Shown here one piece after another: positions 46,477 to 54,559 of a DNA stretch of 64,000 bases (the first letter of the stretch is position 1; the number at the start of each line of letters is the position of its first letter). The translations under genes were made by a program, and so were the position numbers. The notes below the pieces were generated by a model. That model was not told the origin of the DNA. It did no database searches and was given only the letters and a program-made list of their open reading frames with translations. The stretch is from contig QZDS01000028.1 in NCBI GenBank assembly GCA_009917455.1, positions 1 to 64,000 of the forward strand, read 5' to 3'. This DNA is from a bacterium 1xD8-48. GTDB taxonomy: Bacteria; Bacillota; Clostridia; Lachnospirales; Lachnospiraceae.

Positions 46477-47280
46477 ATGGAAACAACAGGAAGAAGATGT
46501 AAGGTCATTGCCCTCGCAAACCAAAAGGGCGGTGTGTCAAAGACAACCACTACGGTAAATTTGGGGATTGGTCTTGCAAGGGCGGGAAACAGGGTTTTGC
46601 TCATAGATTCCGACCCACAGGCCAGCCTTACCGCAAGCATGGGGGAAAGGGAGCCGGACAGGCTGGACAAGACGCTTGCCACGGTGCTTACCTCCATCAT
46701 GGAAGGGCAGGAAATAGAAGCGGAGGATGGAATCCTCACCCACGGGGAAGGGGTGCGGTTCCTTCCGGCAAACATTGACCTTGCGGCAGTGGAAGTGTCG
46801 CTGATCAGCGCCATGAGCAGGGAGTATATGCTGAAAGAGTACATAGAGGCGGTGGCACCATATTTTGATTACATTATCACAGACTGCATGCCATCCCTCG
46901 GGATGCTGACGATCAATGCGCTTGCGGCGGCGGATACGGTACTCATACCCCTGCAGGCACAATATCTGTCCTTAAAAGGGTTGGAACAGCTGACCGCAAC
47001 GATCATGAGGATAAAGAAGCGCATTAACCCGGCGCTGGATTTTGAGGGAATCCTGCTGACCATGGTGGACGCCCGGACAAACTATGCAAGGGAGATCATG
47101 GAGATGGTGCGCGGAAACTACGGGCAGAGGATACCGGTATTTGAGAATTATATCCCTTTGTCGGTGCGTGTGGCGGAAGCAAGCGCAGAGGGGAAGAGCA
47201 TATTTGCACATGACCCGAAAGGCCGGGCCTCGGCAGCATATGAAATGCTGGCAAAGGAGGTGCTGGCGCATGGCAGGTAG
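46477..47280 (+). CDS. parA: ParA/Soj-type partition ATPase
   Basis: ParA is a Walker-type ATPase for element segregation. The deviant Walker A motif is NQKGGVSKTTTTVNLG, followed by LLIDSDPQASLT and the Walker B in YIITDCMPSLGMLT. At 267 aa it is full length. It overlaps parB by 11 bases. Partition genes on an ICE suggest that the excised circle can replicate. Confidence 0.95.
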   Translation: METTGRRCKVIALANQKGGVSKTTTTVNLGIGLARAGNRVLLIDSDPQASLTASMGEREPDRLDKTLATVLTSIMEGQEIEAEDGILTHGEGVRFLPANIDLAAVEVSLISAMSREYMLKEYIEAVAPYFDYIITDCMPSLGMLTINALAAADTVLIPLQAQYLSLKGLEQLTATIMRIKKRINPALDFEGILLTMVDARTNYAREIMEMVRGNYGQRIPVFENYIPLSVRVAEASAEGKSIFAHDPKGRASAAYEMLAKEVLAHGR

Positions 47281-48193
47281 AAAAAGCAGCGCTTCCAATA
47301 TCAAAATGCCAGATGTGAACGCTTTGTTTGGGCTGGAAGAGGACACAGGCAGGTTATCGGAAAAGGTAGAGGATATAGCCATTGACCAGCTGCATTCCTT
47401 TGATTCCCACCCATTCCGGGTGCTGGATGATGAAAAAATGCAGGAGACCGTGGAGAGCGTCAGGGAGCATGGGATCATCAGCCCCCTGCTCGTCCGTCCG
47501 GGGAAGGAAAGCGGGTATGAGATCATATCGGGGCACAGGCGGAAAAGGGCCTGTGAACTGCTGGGACTTAAGGCGGTCCCATGCTTTGTCCGCAGCATGA
47601 CAGATGAAGAAGCCACCGTGACGATGGTGGATTCCAACATCCAGAGGGAAGAGCTTTTGTACAGCGAAAAAGCTTACGCCTATAAAATGAAGCTGGATGC
47701 GATAGACAGGGTAAAAGGCAGGCCTAAAAAAGAGGGACAGGTTGTCCCTGATTATCTGGGGAAGAAATCCACAGAGGTGGCAGCAGAAGGAAGCGGGGAG
47801 AGCTATAAACAGGTTGAGCGGTATATCCGCCTGACTTTCCTTATAAAGCCTATGCTCAATTATGTAGATGAAAAACGCATTGCATTTGGCGCCGGGGTGG
47901 AATTATCCTATCTGGAACCGGAAGTGCAGGAGCTTCTTTGCCAGACAATGCAGCGTTTATGCGTATTCCCTAATCTGGCACAGGCAAGGAAGCTTAAGGA
48001 GTCAGGCAGGGAAGGGAAACTGGACGAAAACGGAATGGAGATCATCCTTTCTGATGAAAAACCGGCAGCCCAGGCAGTCAGGCTGCAGAGAAAGAAGCTG
48101 AACGAATATTTTCCGGCTGGTTATTCGGCGGAGCAGATAGAGGAAGTGATCTATGGCCTCTTAAAGAGGTGGAGATTTGAGCAGGGGGAATAG
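47270..48193 (+). CDS. parB: ParB-family partition protein
   Basis: ParB binds centromere-like sites and CTP. The N-terminal domain includes HPFRVLDDEKMQE, IISPLLVRPGKESGYEIISGHRRKRACE and NIQREELLYSEKAYAYKMK. A helix-turn-helix region follows. ATG 47270 follows AAAGGAGG inside the parA end; the product is 307 aa. Confidence 0.93.
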   Translation: MAGRKSSASNIKMPDVNALFGLEEDTGRLSEKVEDIAIDQLHSFDSHPFRVLDDEKMQETVESVREHGIISPLLVRPGKESGYEIISGHRRKRACELLGLKAVPCFVRSMTDEEATVTMVDSNIQREELLYSEKAYAYKMKLDAIDRVKGRPKKEGQVVPDYLGKKSTEVAAEGSGESYKQVERYIRLTFLIKPMLNYVDEKRIAFGAGVELSYLEPEVQELLCQTMQRLCVFPNLAQARKLKESGREGKLDENGMEIILSDEKPAAQAVRLQRKKLNEYFPAGYSAEQIEEVIYGLLKRWRFEQGE

Positions 48194-48323
48194 CACTGGC
48201 AGAGCGGTATGCTCCGTCAGAAAAACAGAATATTGTTCCACATAAGAGCAGAGGGATGAATTTTGCCTCTGTTTTTATGTGGAGAAAACCATAAAAAGAT
48301 TGTGTGGAATGGAGGCGTGGAAG

Positions 48324-49334
48324 ATGCAGAGGATCCAGTTTGATTATTTCCATGGGATGGAAGCGGGGCAGTACAGCTTTTACCGTATCCCGAAAATGCT
48401 GTTCACAGCGGAGCGCTTCAGGAGCCTTTCCTGTGAAGCGAAAGTCTTATACGGGCTGATGCTGGACCGCATGGGGCTCAGCATTAAAAACAGGTGGATC
48501 GATGAAGAGGACAGGGTTTACATTGTCTTTACGGTGGAGGAGACAGCGGAGTTGATGAACTGCGGAATGCAGAAAGCGGTAAAGCTGATGAAGGAACTGG
48601 ATTCTGATAAGGGCATCGGGCTGATAGAGAAAAAGCGCCTGGGACTGGGCAGGCCTAACGTGATCTATGTAAAGAATTTCATGGTAAGGGAAGAGCCGCC
48701 ATTGCCGGAGAAAGGGGGAGACCCTGACGAAAGGGAAACGACAGGAACGCAGGAAAGCAGGGCAGCCGGCAATTATGACAGGAGAACTGTGGAAACCACA
48801 AATCAGGAATTATTAAAATCACAATTCAAGAATGATGAAAATCACAATTCAGGAGTAGTGAAAGCCGCAATTCAAGAATTTCCAAAATCACAACCTAATA
48901 ATACTGAATTTAATAAAACTGATTTCAGTGAGACTGATCCTATCAATCTTTATCCATCTGATGTGACAGGACAGATGGAACGTTACCGTACCGCCATACG
49001 GAAAAATATCTCGTATGAGTGTTTTTTGGGTGCCAGGGGCTGCCAGAGGGAGGAACTGGACGAGCTGGTGGAGCTGATGGTGGATGTGATGATGATGCCT
49101 GACCATGCAATTTTGCGGATAGCGGGGGCGGAAAGGCCGGCGGCGGTTGTGAAGGAGCGGTTCCTGAAGCTGGACGATTCGCATATAGCCTATGTGCTTG
49201 CCTGCCTGCAGGGGAATACCGGCAAAGTGGGGAATATCAAAGCGTACCTGCTGGCATCGCTTTATAATTCAGCACTGACCATAGGCAATTATTACCGGGC
49301 GGAGGTGAACCACGACCTATATGGGAGCGGATAG
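48324..49334 (+). CDS. RepA_N-type replication initiator
   Basis: The N-terminal 120 residues match the RepA_N/winged-helix initiators of Firmicute plasmids and Tn1549-like ICEs (FDYFHGMEAGQYSFYRIPKM, LSCEAKVLYGLMLDRMGLS). A Ser/Asn-rich linker precedes a C-terminal helical domain of DUF6017 type (SYECFLGARG, GNIKAYLLASLYNSA). It probably starts replication of the excised element. ATG 48324 follows GGAGG by eight bases. Confidence 0.88.
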   Translation: MQRIQFDYFHGMEAGQYSFYRIPKMLFTAERFRSLSCEAKVLYGLMLDRMGLSIKNRWIDEEDRVYIVFTVEETAELMNCGMQKAVKLMKELDSDKGIGLIEKKRLGLGRPNVIYVKNFMVREEPPLPEKGGDPDERETTGTQESRAAGNYDRRTVETTNQELLKSQFKNDENHNSGVVKAAIQEFPKSQPNNTEFNKTDFSETDPINLYPSDVTGQMERYRTAIRKNISYECFLGARGCQREELDELVELMVDVMMMPDHAILRIAGAERPAAVVKERFLKLDDSHIAYVLACLQGNTGKVGNIKAYLLASLYNSALTIGNYYRAEVNHDLYGSG

Positions 49335-49449
49335 CGGCCACAATGTCAATGCAAATACATAATCTCTGGAAAAAGACAGCCTGCGTATGGTCTGGCTGGC
49401 TTTGCTGCCGGGACCGGGGAATGGAAATCTGTAAGGAAAGGGGGAAACC

Positions 49450-49803
49450 GTGTTGGGCAGACGTGTAGAATCACAAGAACTGGCAGCCCTTGGGGAACGT
49501 ATACGGGAACGGAGGATGGAACTGCGCCTGTCACAGGAAGCGCTTGCGGAGAAAGCAGGGATCAGCGCCAACACGGTAAGCCGGATTGAGGGAGGACAAA
49601 TGGCCATGGGCATAGGGACTTTCATAAATCTGGTACAGGCAATGGATGCAGACGCAGACAGCCTTCTGGGCGTTATTTCCGATTCGGGGAAAAAGCGGCA
49701 TGGGGATATATTCCACCGCATCAGTCATTTAAGGGAACCGGAGCGGGAGATCGTGCTGCGGACGGTAGAGGCGCTGGTGGAAAGCCTGCGGAGGGGCAGA
49801 TGA
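49450..49803 (+). CDS. XRE-family ICE regulator
   Basis: This 117-aa protein with a GTG start has a helix-turn-helix (LSQEALAEKAGISANTVSRIEGG) and a short C-terminal helix region. It resembles the small regulators found in ICE control regions. AAAGGGGG precedes the start. Its target is probably the ICE itself. Confidence 0.85.
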   Translation: MLGRRVESQELAALGERIRERRMELRLSQEALAEKAGISANTVSRIEGGQMAMGIGTFINLVQAMDADADSLLGVISDSGKKRHGDIFHRISHLREPEREIVLRTVEALVESLRRGR

Positions 49804-49897
49804 AAGGATTCTACGGATATGGTGGGAAAATAAGTGGATTTCTACCTGACCGGTGAGGAAAGCGGCCGCTGGTTCCGTTAAAATATACACAAGATAA

Positions 49898-49968
49898 CAG
49901 GCAGTAAGGAAAAGTTTCCAGCCCCGTTAAAAAAAACGGGTAAGCCGGAAGCTGTTTTTTACTGCCTG
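49898..49968. repeat. 71-nt long imperfect hairpin between repA and sigma genes
   Basis: CAGGCAGTAA pairs perfectly with TTACTGCCTG at the ends. Inside, AGTTTCCAGC pairs with GCCGGAAGCT with one mismatch and one wobble, and CCCGTT with AACGGG. The whole forms one nearly continuous stem with a short A loop. The neighbourhood (49804-50017) has no gene. It could be a structured RNA, terminator or replication/transfer origin. Confidence 0.6.
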
Positions 49969-50017
49969 TCCTGCGATGGTGCAGGCAATGCAGCCAGTAT
50001 AATTCCGGCACGGCCCG

Positions 50018-50674
50018 TTGGAAAGGCGGCCAGAATTGACATTGCAGGAATTGAAGGAGATTACCGAAATACCGGAACATGGAAGAAAAATGCCCACCGC
50101 AAGGAATCTAAGGAATACAGGCAGGCTGGTGGCAGAAAAGGAGCTGAAAAATGACACATGGATTGCAGCCTATCAGAATGGCTATGCATTATACCATGCC
50201 GGCGGTCATTCCACCGTATTCCCGGTTCATACATGCGGAGATTATCTGTATGCATCCAGCGGGATAAGCAGTTATTTACCGGAACATTTTTTTGCGAAGG
50301 AGCCATGGCATATCCGGCTTGTCCTTGAAGGGGAGGACAGGATGGAACGTAACCAGAGGGCAAAAGAGCAGGAAAGGACAGTTTCCTACAGCGCCATATC
50401 GGAAGAGTGGGAAGCGATGGAAGACGTATGTGCGAAAACAGTTGAAGATTTGCTGGAAAGGGAAAACATGGAAGAGCTGCTAAAATGCCTGACGGAGCGG
50501 CAGAGAATGGCAGCCAGGCTTTGTTTTTTCCAGCAGAAGACCCGGAGAGAAGCGGCAAAAGAGCTTGGGATCACCAGCCCGGCAGTATCAGCCATACTTT
50601 CGCAGGCAGCCCGGAGACTGCGGAAGCAATACCCGGACAGGAAGCAGGCGGTAAAGGCGGTGGCGGCTGTATGA
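50018..50674 (+). CDS. sigma-like helix-turn-helix protein
   Basis: The last 80 residues form a sigma-70 region-4-like DNA-binding domain: LLKCLTERQRMAARLCFFQQ and REAAKELGITSPAVSAILSQA. The N-terminal part (TWIAAYQNGYALYHAGGHS...) has no clear family. The frame opens with TTG at 50018; the alternative ATG at 50090 has GGAAG and may be the true start. It overlaps the next sigma gene by four bases. Confidence 0.75.
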   Translation: MERRPELTLQELKEITEIPEHGRKMPTARNLRNTGRLVAEKELKNDTWIAAYQNGYALYHAGGHSTVFPVHTCGDYLYASSGISSYLPEHFFAKEPWHIRLVLEGEDRMERNQRAKEQERTVSYSAISEEWEAMEDVCAKTVEDLLERENMEELLKCLTERQRMAARLCFFQQKTRREAAKELGITSPAVSAILSQAARRLRKQYPDRKQAVKAVAAV

Positions 50675-51111
50675 GGGGAAAGCAGCCAAGGGAACGGGAA
50701 AAATATTTTATCCGTCTGGGTGGCGGTACGCTGGTGGAAGTGGGCAGGGAGATTTATCTGGAATGGTACCGTTCAGAACGGAGGGAGCGGTACCAGAGGG
50801 AATGCGACAGGAAGCATGGTGTGTGCAGTATCAATAAACTGCATGAAAAAGGATATTATCCTGAAAAATCAAATTACCTTAAGGATACGACACTGGAAAC
50901 GGTTTTAAAGGACGAATGCCGGGACAGGCTGGAAAATGCCCTTAAAAAACTGCCTGAACAGGAGAAACGTCTGGTAAGGCTTTTGTATTTCGAGGATATG
51001 ACAGTAAAGAAAACAGCGGAAATATTCGGGTGCAGCAGAAAAACAATCCAGAACAGGCGGGAAAAAGTATTGGAAAAAATAAGAAAGATGATGTCGGAAA
51101 CGTCTCCATGA
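50671..51111 (+). CDS. sigma-70-family factor of the ICE
   Basis: This 146-aa protein has the charged start and helix typical of small ICE sigma factors. Its region 4 is ALKKLPEQEKRLVRLLYFEDMTVKKTAEIFGCSRKTIQNRREKVL in outline (C-terminal 60 residues). It may switch on the conjugation genes downstream. The ATGA overlap shows coupling with the preceding gene. Confidence 0.85.
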   Translation: MRGKQPREREKYFIRLGGGTLVEVGREIYLEWYRSERRERYQRECDRKHGVCSINKLHEKGYYPEKSNYLKDTTLETVLKDECRDRLENALKKLPEQEKRLVRLLYFEDMTVKKTAEIFGCSRKTIQNRREKVLEKIRKMMSETSP

Positions 51112-51459
51112 AAAGAGATAACGTCCATGCCGGCAACGGAGCGGAACCGTTGTCAGGAGGACCGTGGAATACCGGAACGCGAAGCGTGAGGATATGCCGC
51201 GAAAGCCTCTTGACATAAGGTTCACGGATTATCCTTATGCAGTAGAAAAGGGGCTGCTGCTCCTTTTCCTGCTTCCGGCGAGGACGGGTTCGGGCAGAGC
51301 CCGGTAATGGGGATGGGAAAGGGTTTTTAAGGCAGAGCCTTAAGTGCTGGGGAGTTTTAGGATATTGCTATTTCTGTATAAATGGGTTACTGGCTGTAAA
51401 AAGCGTATTGACATTTTTTTCTTTTTGCAATTATATAGAAAAATTTTCCTGATTTTATG
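51112..51459. other. gap: hairpins and left edge of the AT-rich cargo
   Basis: No gene was found. There are three small hairpins: AAAAGGGGC/GCTCCTTTT near 51247, CGGGC/GCCCG near 51291 and the palindrome TTAAGGC-AGA-GCCTTAA at 51327-51343. After about 51350 the sequence turns AT-rich, which marks the probable cargo edge. Confidence 0.5.
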
Positions 51460-52200
51460 TTATCGTCCTTTTATTACCTTTCCATTGGTACACTTACTAT
51501 TTTTGTTTTCATCCCACAAAGCAATATTGTAGTTGTCTGTGTAAAAAGAATTATATTTCACGCCAGAAATGTCATTTCTTTTTTTGGCAATATCTAAAAA
51601 ATTTAAAGGTATAACATAGTTTTGATCTTTATAGCTTGGTGATGTTAAGTATTTTTTTATGCCAATATAAAATGCTCTGATATCGACTGAATAATTTTGC
51701 TTAAAATATTGTACTGTTGCGTTGGAAAACTGATTAACAAGTCCATCTGAAACTGTAATGGTAAAATCCATCACTTTTATCTTATTGCCTAGAGTACATT
51801 CAGATACTGAAATATAATCAGTTTTATCTGTTTTCAATTCTTTACATGAAGTTTCTATATTTTCTGCTAAATAGAGAACCTGTTCGCCAATCCGATTTAC
51901 CCTTCCATTTTCCCTTATCGCTTGTATAGGTGCTACACCAGAATATTTAGCATTATACCCGCTTATTGGCAGGCCATTTTTTCTAATGATTCCCGTATCT
52001 TCTCCGTCGTGTTCATTGATTTTCCTTGACCTAAAATAGGTTCCGCTTTTAATTTCTGTTAGAGGCATATAATTTACTATTTGTTGAAATAGTTCCTGAT
52101 TTTTCTCTTTTGGATAACCATTTAAACTTTCAAAACTAAACTGTTCGATATTAAGTAAAGTGAAAAGGGCTTCCCCTGCATTAATTTTAAAATCTTGCAT
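51460..52200 (-). CDS. RES-domain protein, predicted NAD+-consuming effector
   Basis: RES-domain proteins such as MbcT degrade NAD+. This 246-aa protein shows the pattern: FRSR near 56-59, GRVNRIGEQVLYLAENIETS (about 99-118) with Arg100 and Glu113, VSEC with Glu134, and VKYNSFYTDNYNIALWDE near the end with Ser218. The names R, E and S of the family come from conserved residues of this kind. The protein is longer than the 150-180 aa usual for simple RES toxins; the first 50 residues are extra. It overlaps the upstream KAP NTPase gene by 14 bases, so the two are produced together. Catalytic identity is from eye reading, not an alignment. An NADase effector gated by the NTPase is the working inference. 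Confidence 0.75.
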   Translation of the reverse strand: MQDFKINAGEALFTLLNIEQFSFESLNGYPKEKNQELFQQIVNYMPLTEIKSGTYFRSRKINEHDGEDTGIIRKNGLPISGYNAKYSGVAPIQAIRENGRVNRIGEQVLYLAENIETSCKELKTDKTDYISVSECTLGNKIKVMDFTITVSDGLVNQFSNATVQYFKQNYSVDIRAFYIGIKKYLTSPSYKDQNYVIPLNFLDIAKKRNDISGVKYNSFYTDNYNIALWDENKNSKCTNGKVIKGR

Positions 52201-54154
52201 TTTCAGTATTACCTTTCATATATTTTATATAGCATTGGTGGATTTGGGATAATTGCTCTTTTAACAAGCCTAATTGCATGTTTTTAATTTTATCAGAATC
52301 TGTATAGCTTTCCAGTCTGTTTATAATGGATTGGATAATAAGCATATCATCATCTGCGTTTCCCCTTATGACATTATCAGGATATAATCTATTTATAAAC
52401 ATTCTGAAATGGTGTATATTTTTTGCATTGCTCCCAAGTATTTTTTGCAGCCAGCAGTCGGCATTAGTATAACTTAATATTTGGATTTCATGGGGAATTT
52501 GCTGCCTGTTTGTATCCCAATAGTTAATTAGTGCCTTTGCCCATGATTCGTTATTGTTCAAAATGCTGAGTATGTCCCCTGTTCTTGAAGACTCTCGGGC
52601 TGAACGAATTTGGCAATTTATTCTATGAATGCTTTCCTTACATTTTTTGATTTCTTCTGCGTTTTCTGATGCAATGCAGTCATCTAAAATATTGCTGTTT
52701 CCTCCTTTTACGTTGGCTATCATATATTCTTCTGCATGTAATAGTATTTCTTCAGGAAATCCATATTTTACTAATCTGATAAATAAAATAAGTATATTGG
52801 AGTATAAGTGGCTCTTATATTCATTTTGGTGTAACTTATCCAAAATTAATGTTATCTTTTCCTCAACCCAATCCTGCGTCTGCAAGTAATACTGGTTATA
52901 CAACAACGTATAAGGGTCATCAGCTGGCAGACGGGCGGCTAATTCTGCATTAATATAAGCAGTGATATCATTTAAGAAGGATTCGGAATCAAAAATACTG
53001 TATTTTACATAATTGATAATGGTTGGCAGCCTCCGCTTATTCTGAAAACAAATCCGAAGAACTTCGTCTTCAGGACCTTGAATATTCCCTCTATGCTCAA
53101 CGCATATCATAAAGCAATTCTGAATAATAAAGTACAAGGTAGTGTTTCTATATTTACGGTCAATTTCAAATGATGAAAAATGAGAATATAGATACTCTAC
53201 TTTCGATAAGAAAAACTGGAAAGTCCTCAAATTATCATGCTTGCTTTCCGACATAACGTCAATAAAGTATTTTACATTATTGTTCAAGTAATCCTTTAAT
53301 TGAGCATCAGAATTACATTGATTGATTAATTTATGGATAATTGAAACCAGATCAGCTTCATACCGTAATGTTTGTCCAATCAGTTTTTCGCGTATTCGGA
53401 GGTACTGCTGATTGTATTCATTATCTGAAAAAAGGTTTTTTCGGCGCCTTTCCAGTTCAGCAATATCCAGAGTAATCTCAGTTTTATTTGTGTTATGGTA
53501 AGAAAGTATGGATTCCTCTTTTGGAATCTTGATTTTTTCATTAGAGGAAACAAGGTATTGAAGTTCTCTGTTTTTTACTTGCGCCAGAGTTCCTATTTCC
53601 CGTTCATTGGCAATGAGAATTACCTTTGCCCCTTCATGTTCAACTAATCCATTGATATATCCCAAAATATCATTTGGAGGACAGCTGCATCTTTCCAAAT
53701 CATCAAATATAAAGATATTTTTATTCAGGGAAAGGAAATCTGAAATAAATTCATATGATTTAGAAGATATTTCAAACCGCTGCATTAGGGAACTTACCAT
53801 CTTTTTAGACATATTTGTTATGATTCTGCCGCCTTTTTGGCGTTTTTCTTTTTCCTTTCCAAAATAGTTTTCAGAACGAATAATCTGCTCATATTTTTTA
53901 TAAAACTGTTCGTCAATAATGCTCCAGTATAGGTTTTCTTCAATTTCCTCTATTGATTTGCAACCATACAGGGAAATATAACGAATATTCCTTTTTGTAT
54001 GAGCTGATTCATATTTCTTAATAGCGGTCTGTAAATCATCTAGGACGAAGTAAGTTTTGCCACAGCCCCATTCTCCTTCAATCAAAATAGCGTATCTGTA
54101 GTTAGTGTCTCCCAAATATCTGATTACTTCTGATTCAATTTGCTTTCCATTCAT
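52187..54154 (-). CDS. KAP-family P-loop NTPase
   Basis: This 655-aa protein has Walker A in GEWGCGKT (27-34) and Walker B in IFIFDDLERCSCPP (about 150-163), followed by VILIANEREI. These match KAP/STAND-like NTPases, many of which act in phage defence. No membrane helix is evident, unlike classic KAP proteins that carry an inserted pair. The C-terminal 350 residues are helical and could sense a trigger. GGGAG precedes ATG 54154. It is AT-rich and reversed relative to the ICE genes. The RES gene follows directly, so it probably controls that effector. Confidence 0.85.
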   Translation of the reverse strand: MNGKQIESEVIRYLGDTNYRYAILIEGEWGCGKTYFVLDDLQTAIKKYESAHTKRNIRYISLYGCKSIEEIEENLYWSIIDEQFYKKYEQIIRSENYFGKEKEKRQKGGRIITNMSKKMVSSLMQRFEISSKSYEFISDFLSLNKNIFIFDDLERCSCPPNDILGYINGLVEHEGAKVILIANEREIGTLAQVKNRELQYLVSSNEKIKIPKEESILSYHNTNKTEITLDIAELERRRKNLFSDNEYNQQYLRIREKLIGQTLRYEADLVSIIHKLINQCNSDAQLKDYLNNNVKYFIDVMSESKHDNLRTFQFFLSKVEYLYSHFSSFEIDRKYRNTTLYFIIQNCFMICVEHRGNIQGPEDEVLRICFQNKRRLPTIINYVKYSIFDSESFLNDITAYINAELAARLPADDPYTLLYNQYYLQTQDWVEEKITLILDKLHQNEYKSHLYSNILILFIRLVKYGFPEEILLHAEEYMIANVKGGNSNILDDCIASENAEEIKKCKESIHRINCQIRSARESSRTGDILSILNNNESWAKALINYWDTNRQQIPHEIQILSYTNADCWLQKILGSNAKNIHHFRMFINRLYPDNVIRGNADDDMLIIQSIINRLESYTDSDKIKNMQLGLLKEQLSQIHQCYIKYMKGNTENARF

Positions 54155-54559
54155 GCGTATGATCTCCCAATTGCTTTAAGATAAATGTTCCTTGTTTGTC
54201 ATATATGTATCTATTATAGAATTATACAAAGATAGAGTAAATGTTTTTATAATCGGCTGATTATATTATATACAAACTAATTTCTAAAATTTCTATAAAC
54301 TGTTTATTTTTCACTCCTTCCCGCCTGCTATTAGTGAAGGGGTAAATAAATCTCATTTTCAATTCATCCAAAATTCCCTTTCGTTGAACCTTGACAATTT
54401 CACAGCCTGCCCAGATTGATATCCTGCAGATGAGTGTGCATTTGGCGTGCCTGGCAGGAGGGAACGCCGCGGAAACAGAAGCCGGGGCAGGAACGGGTCT
54501 GGGAGGGACACAGGCAGAACGTTTAATATTTATAGAAATATGGAAGAAAGGAAGGACGT
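54155..54559. other. gap: right edge of the cargo and ICE sequence
   Basis: The first 150 bases are AT-rich and probably hold the promoter of the KAP-RES pair (minus strand). An imperfect inverted repeat with TTTATTT/AAATAAA arms lies near 54303-54353. From about 54400 GC-rich ICE sequence resumes; a weak 100-codon frame there was not called because it overlaps the surface protein start. Confidence 0.5.

Noticed and set aside
54391..54559. A 100-codon frame beginning at 54391
   Set aside because: It overlaps the surface-protein start in another frame and shows no family or ribosome site.
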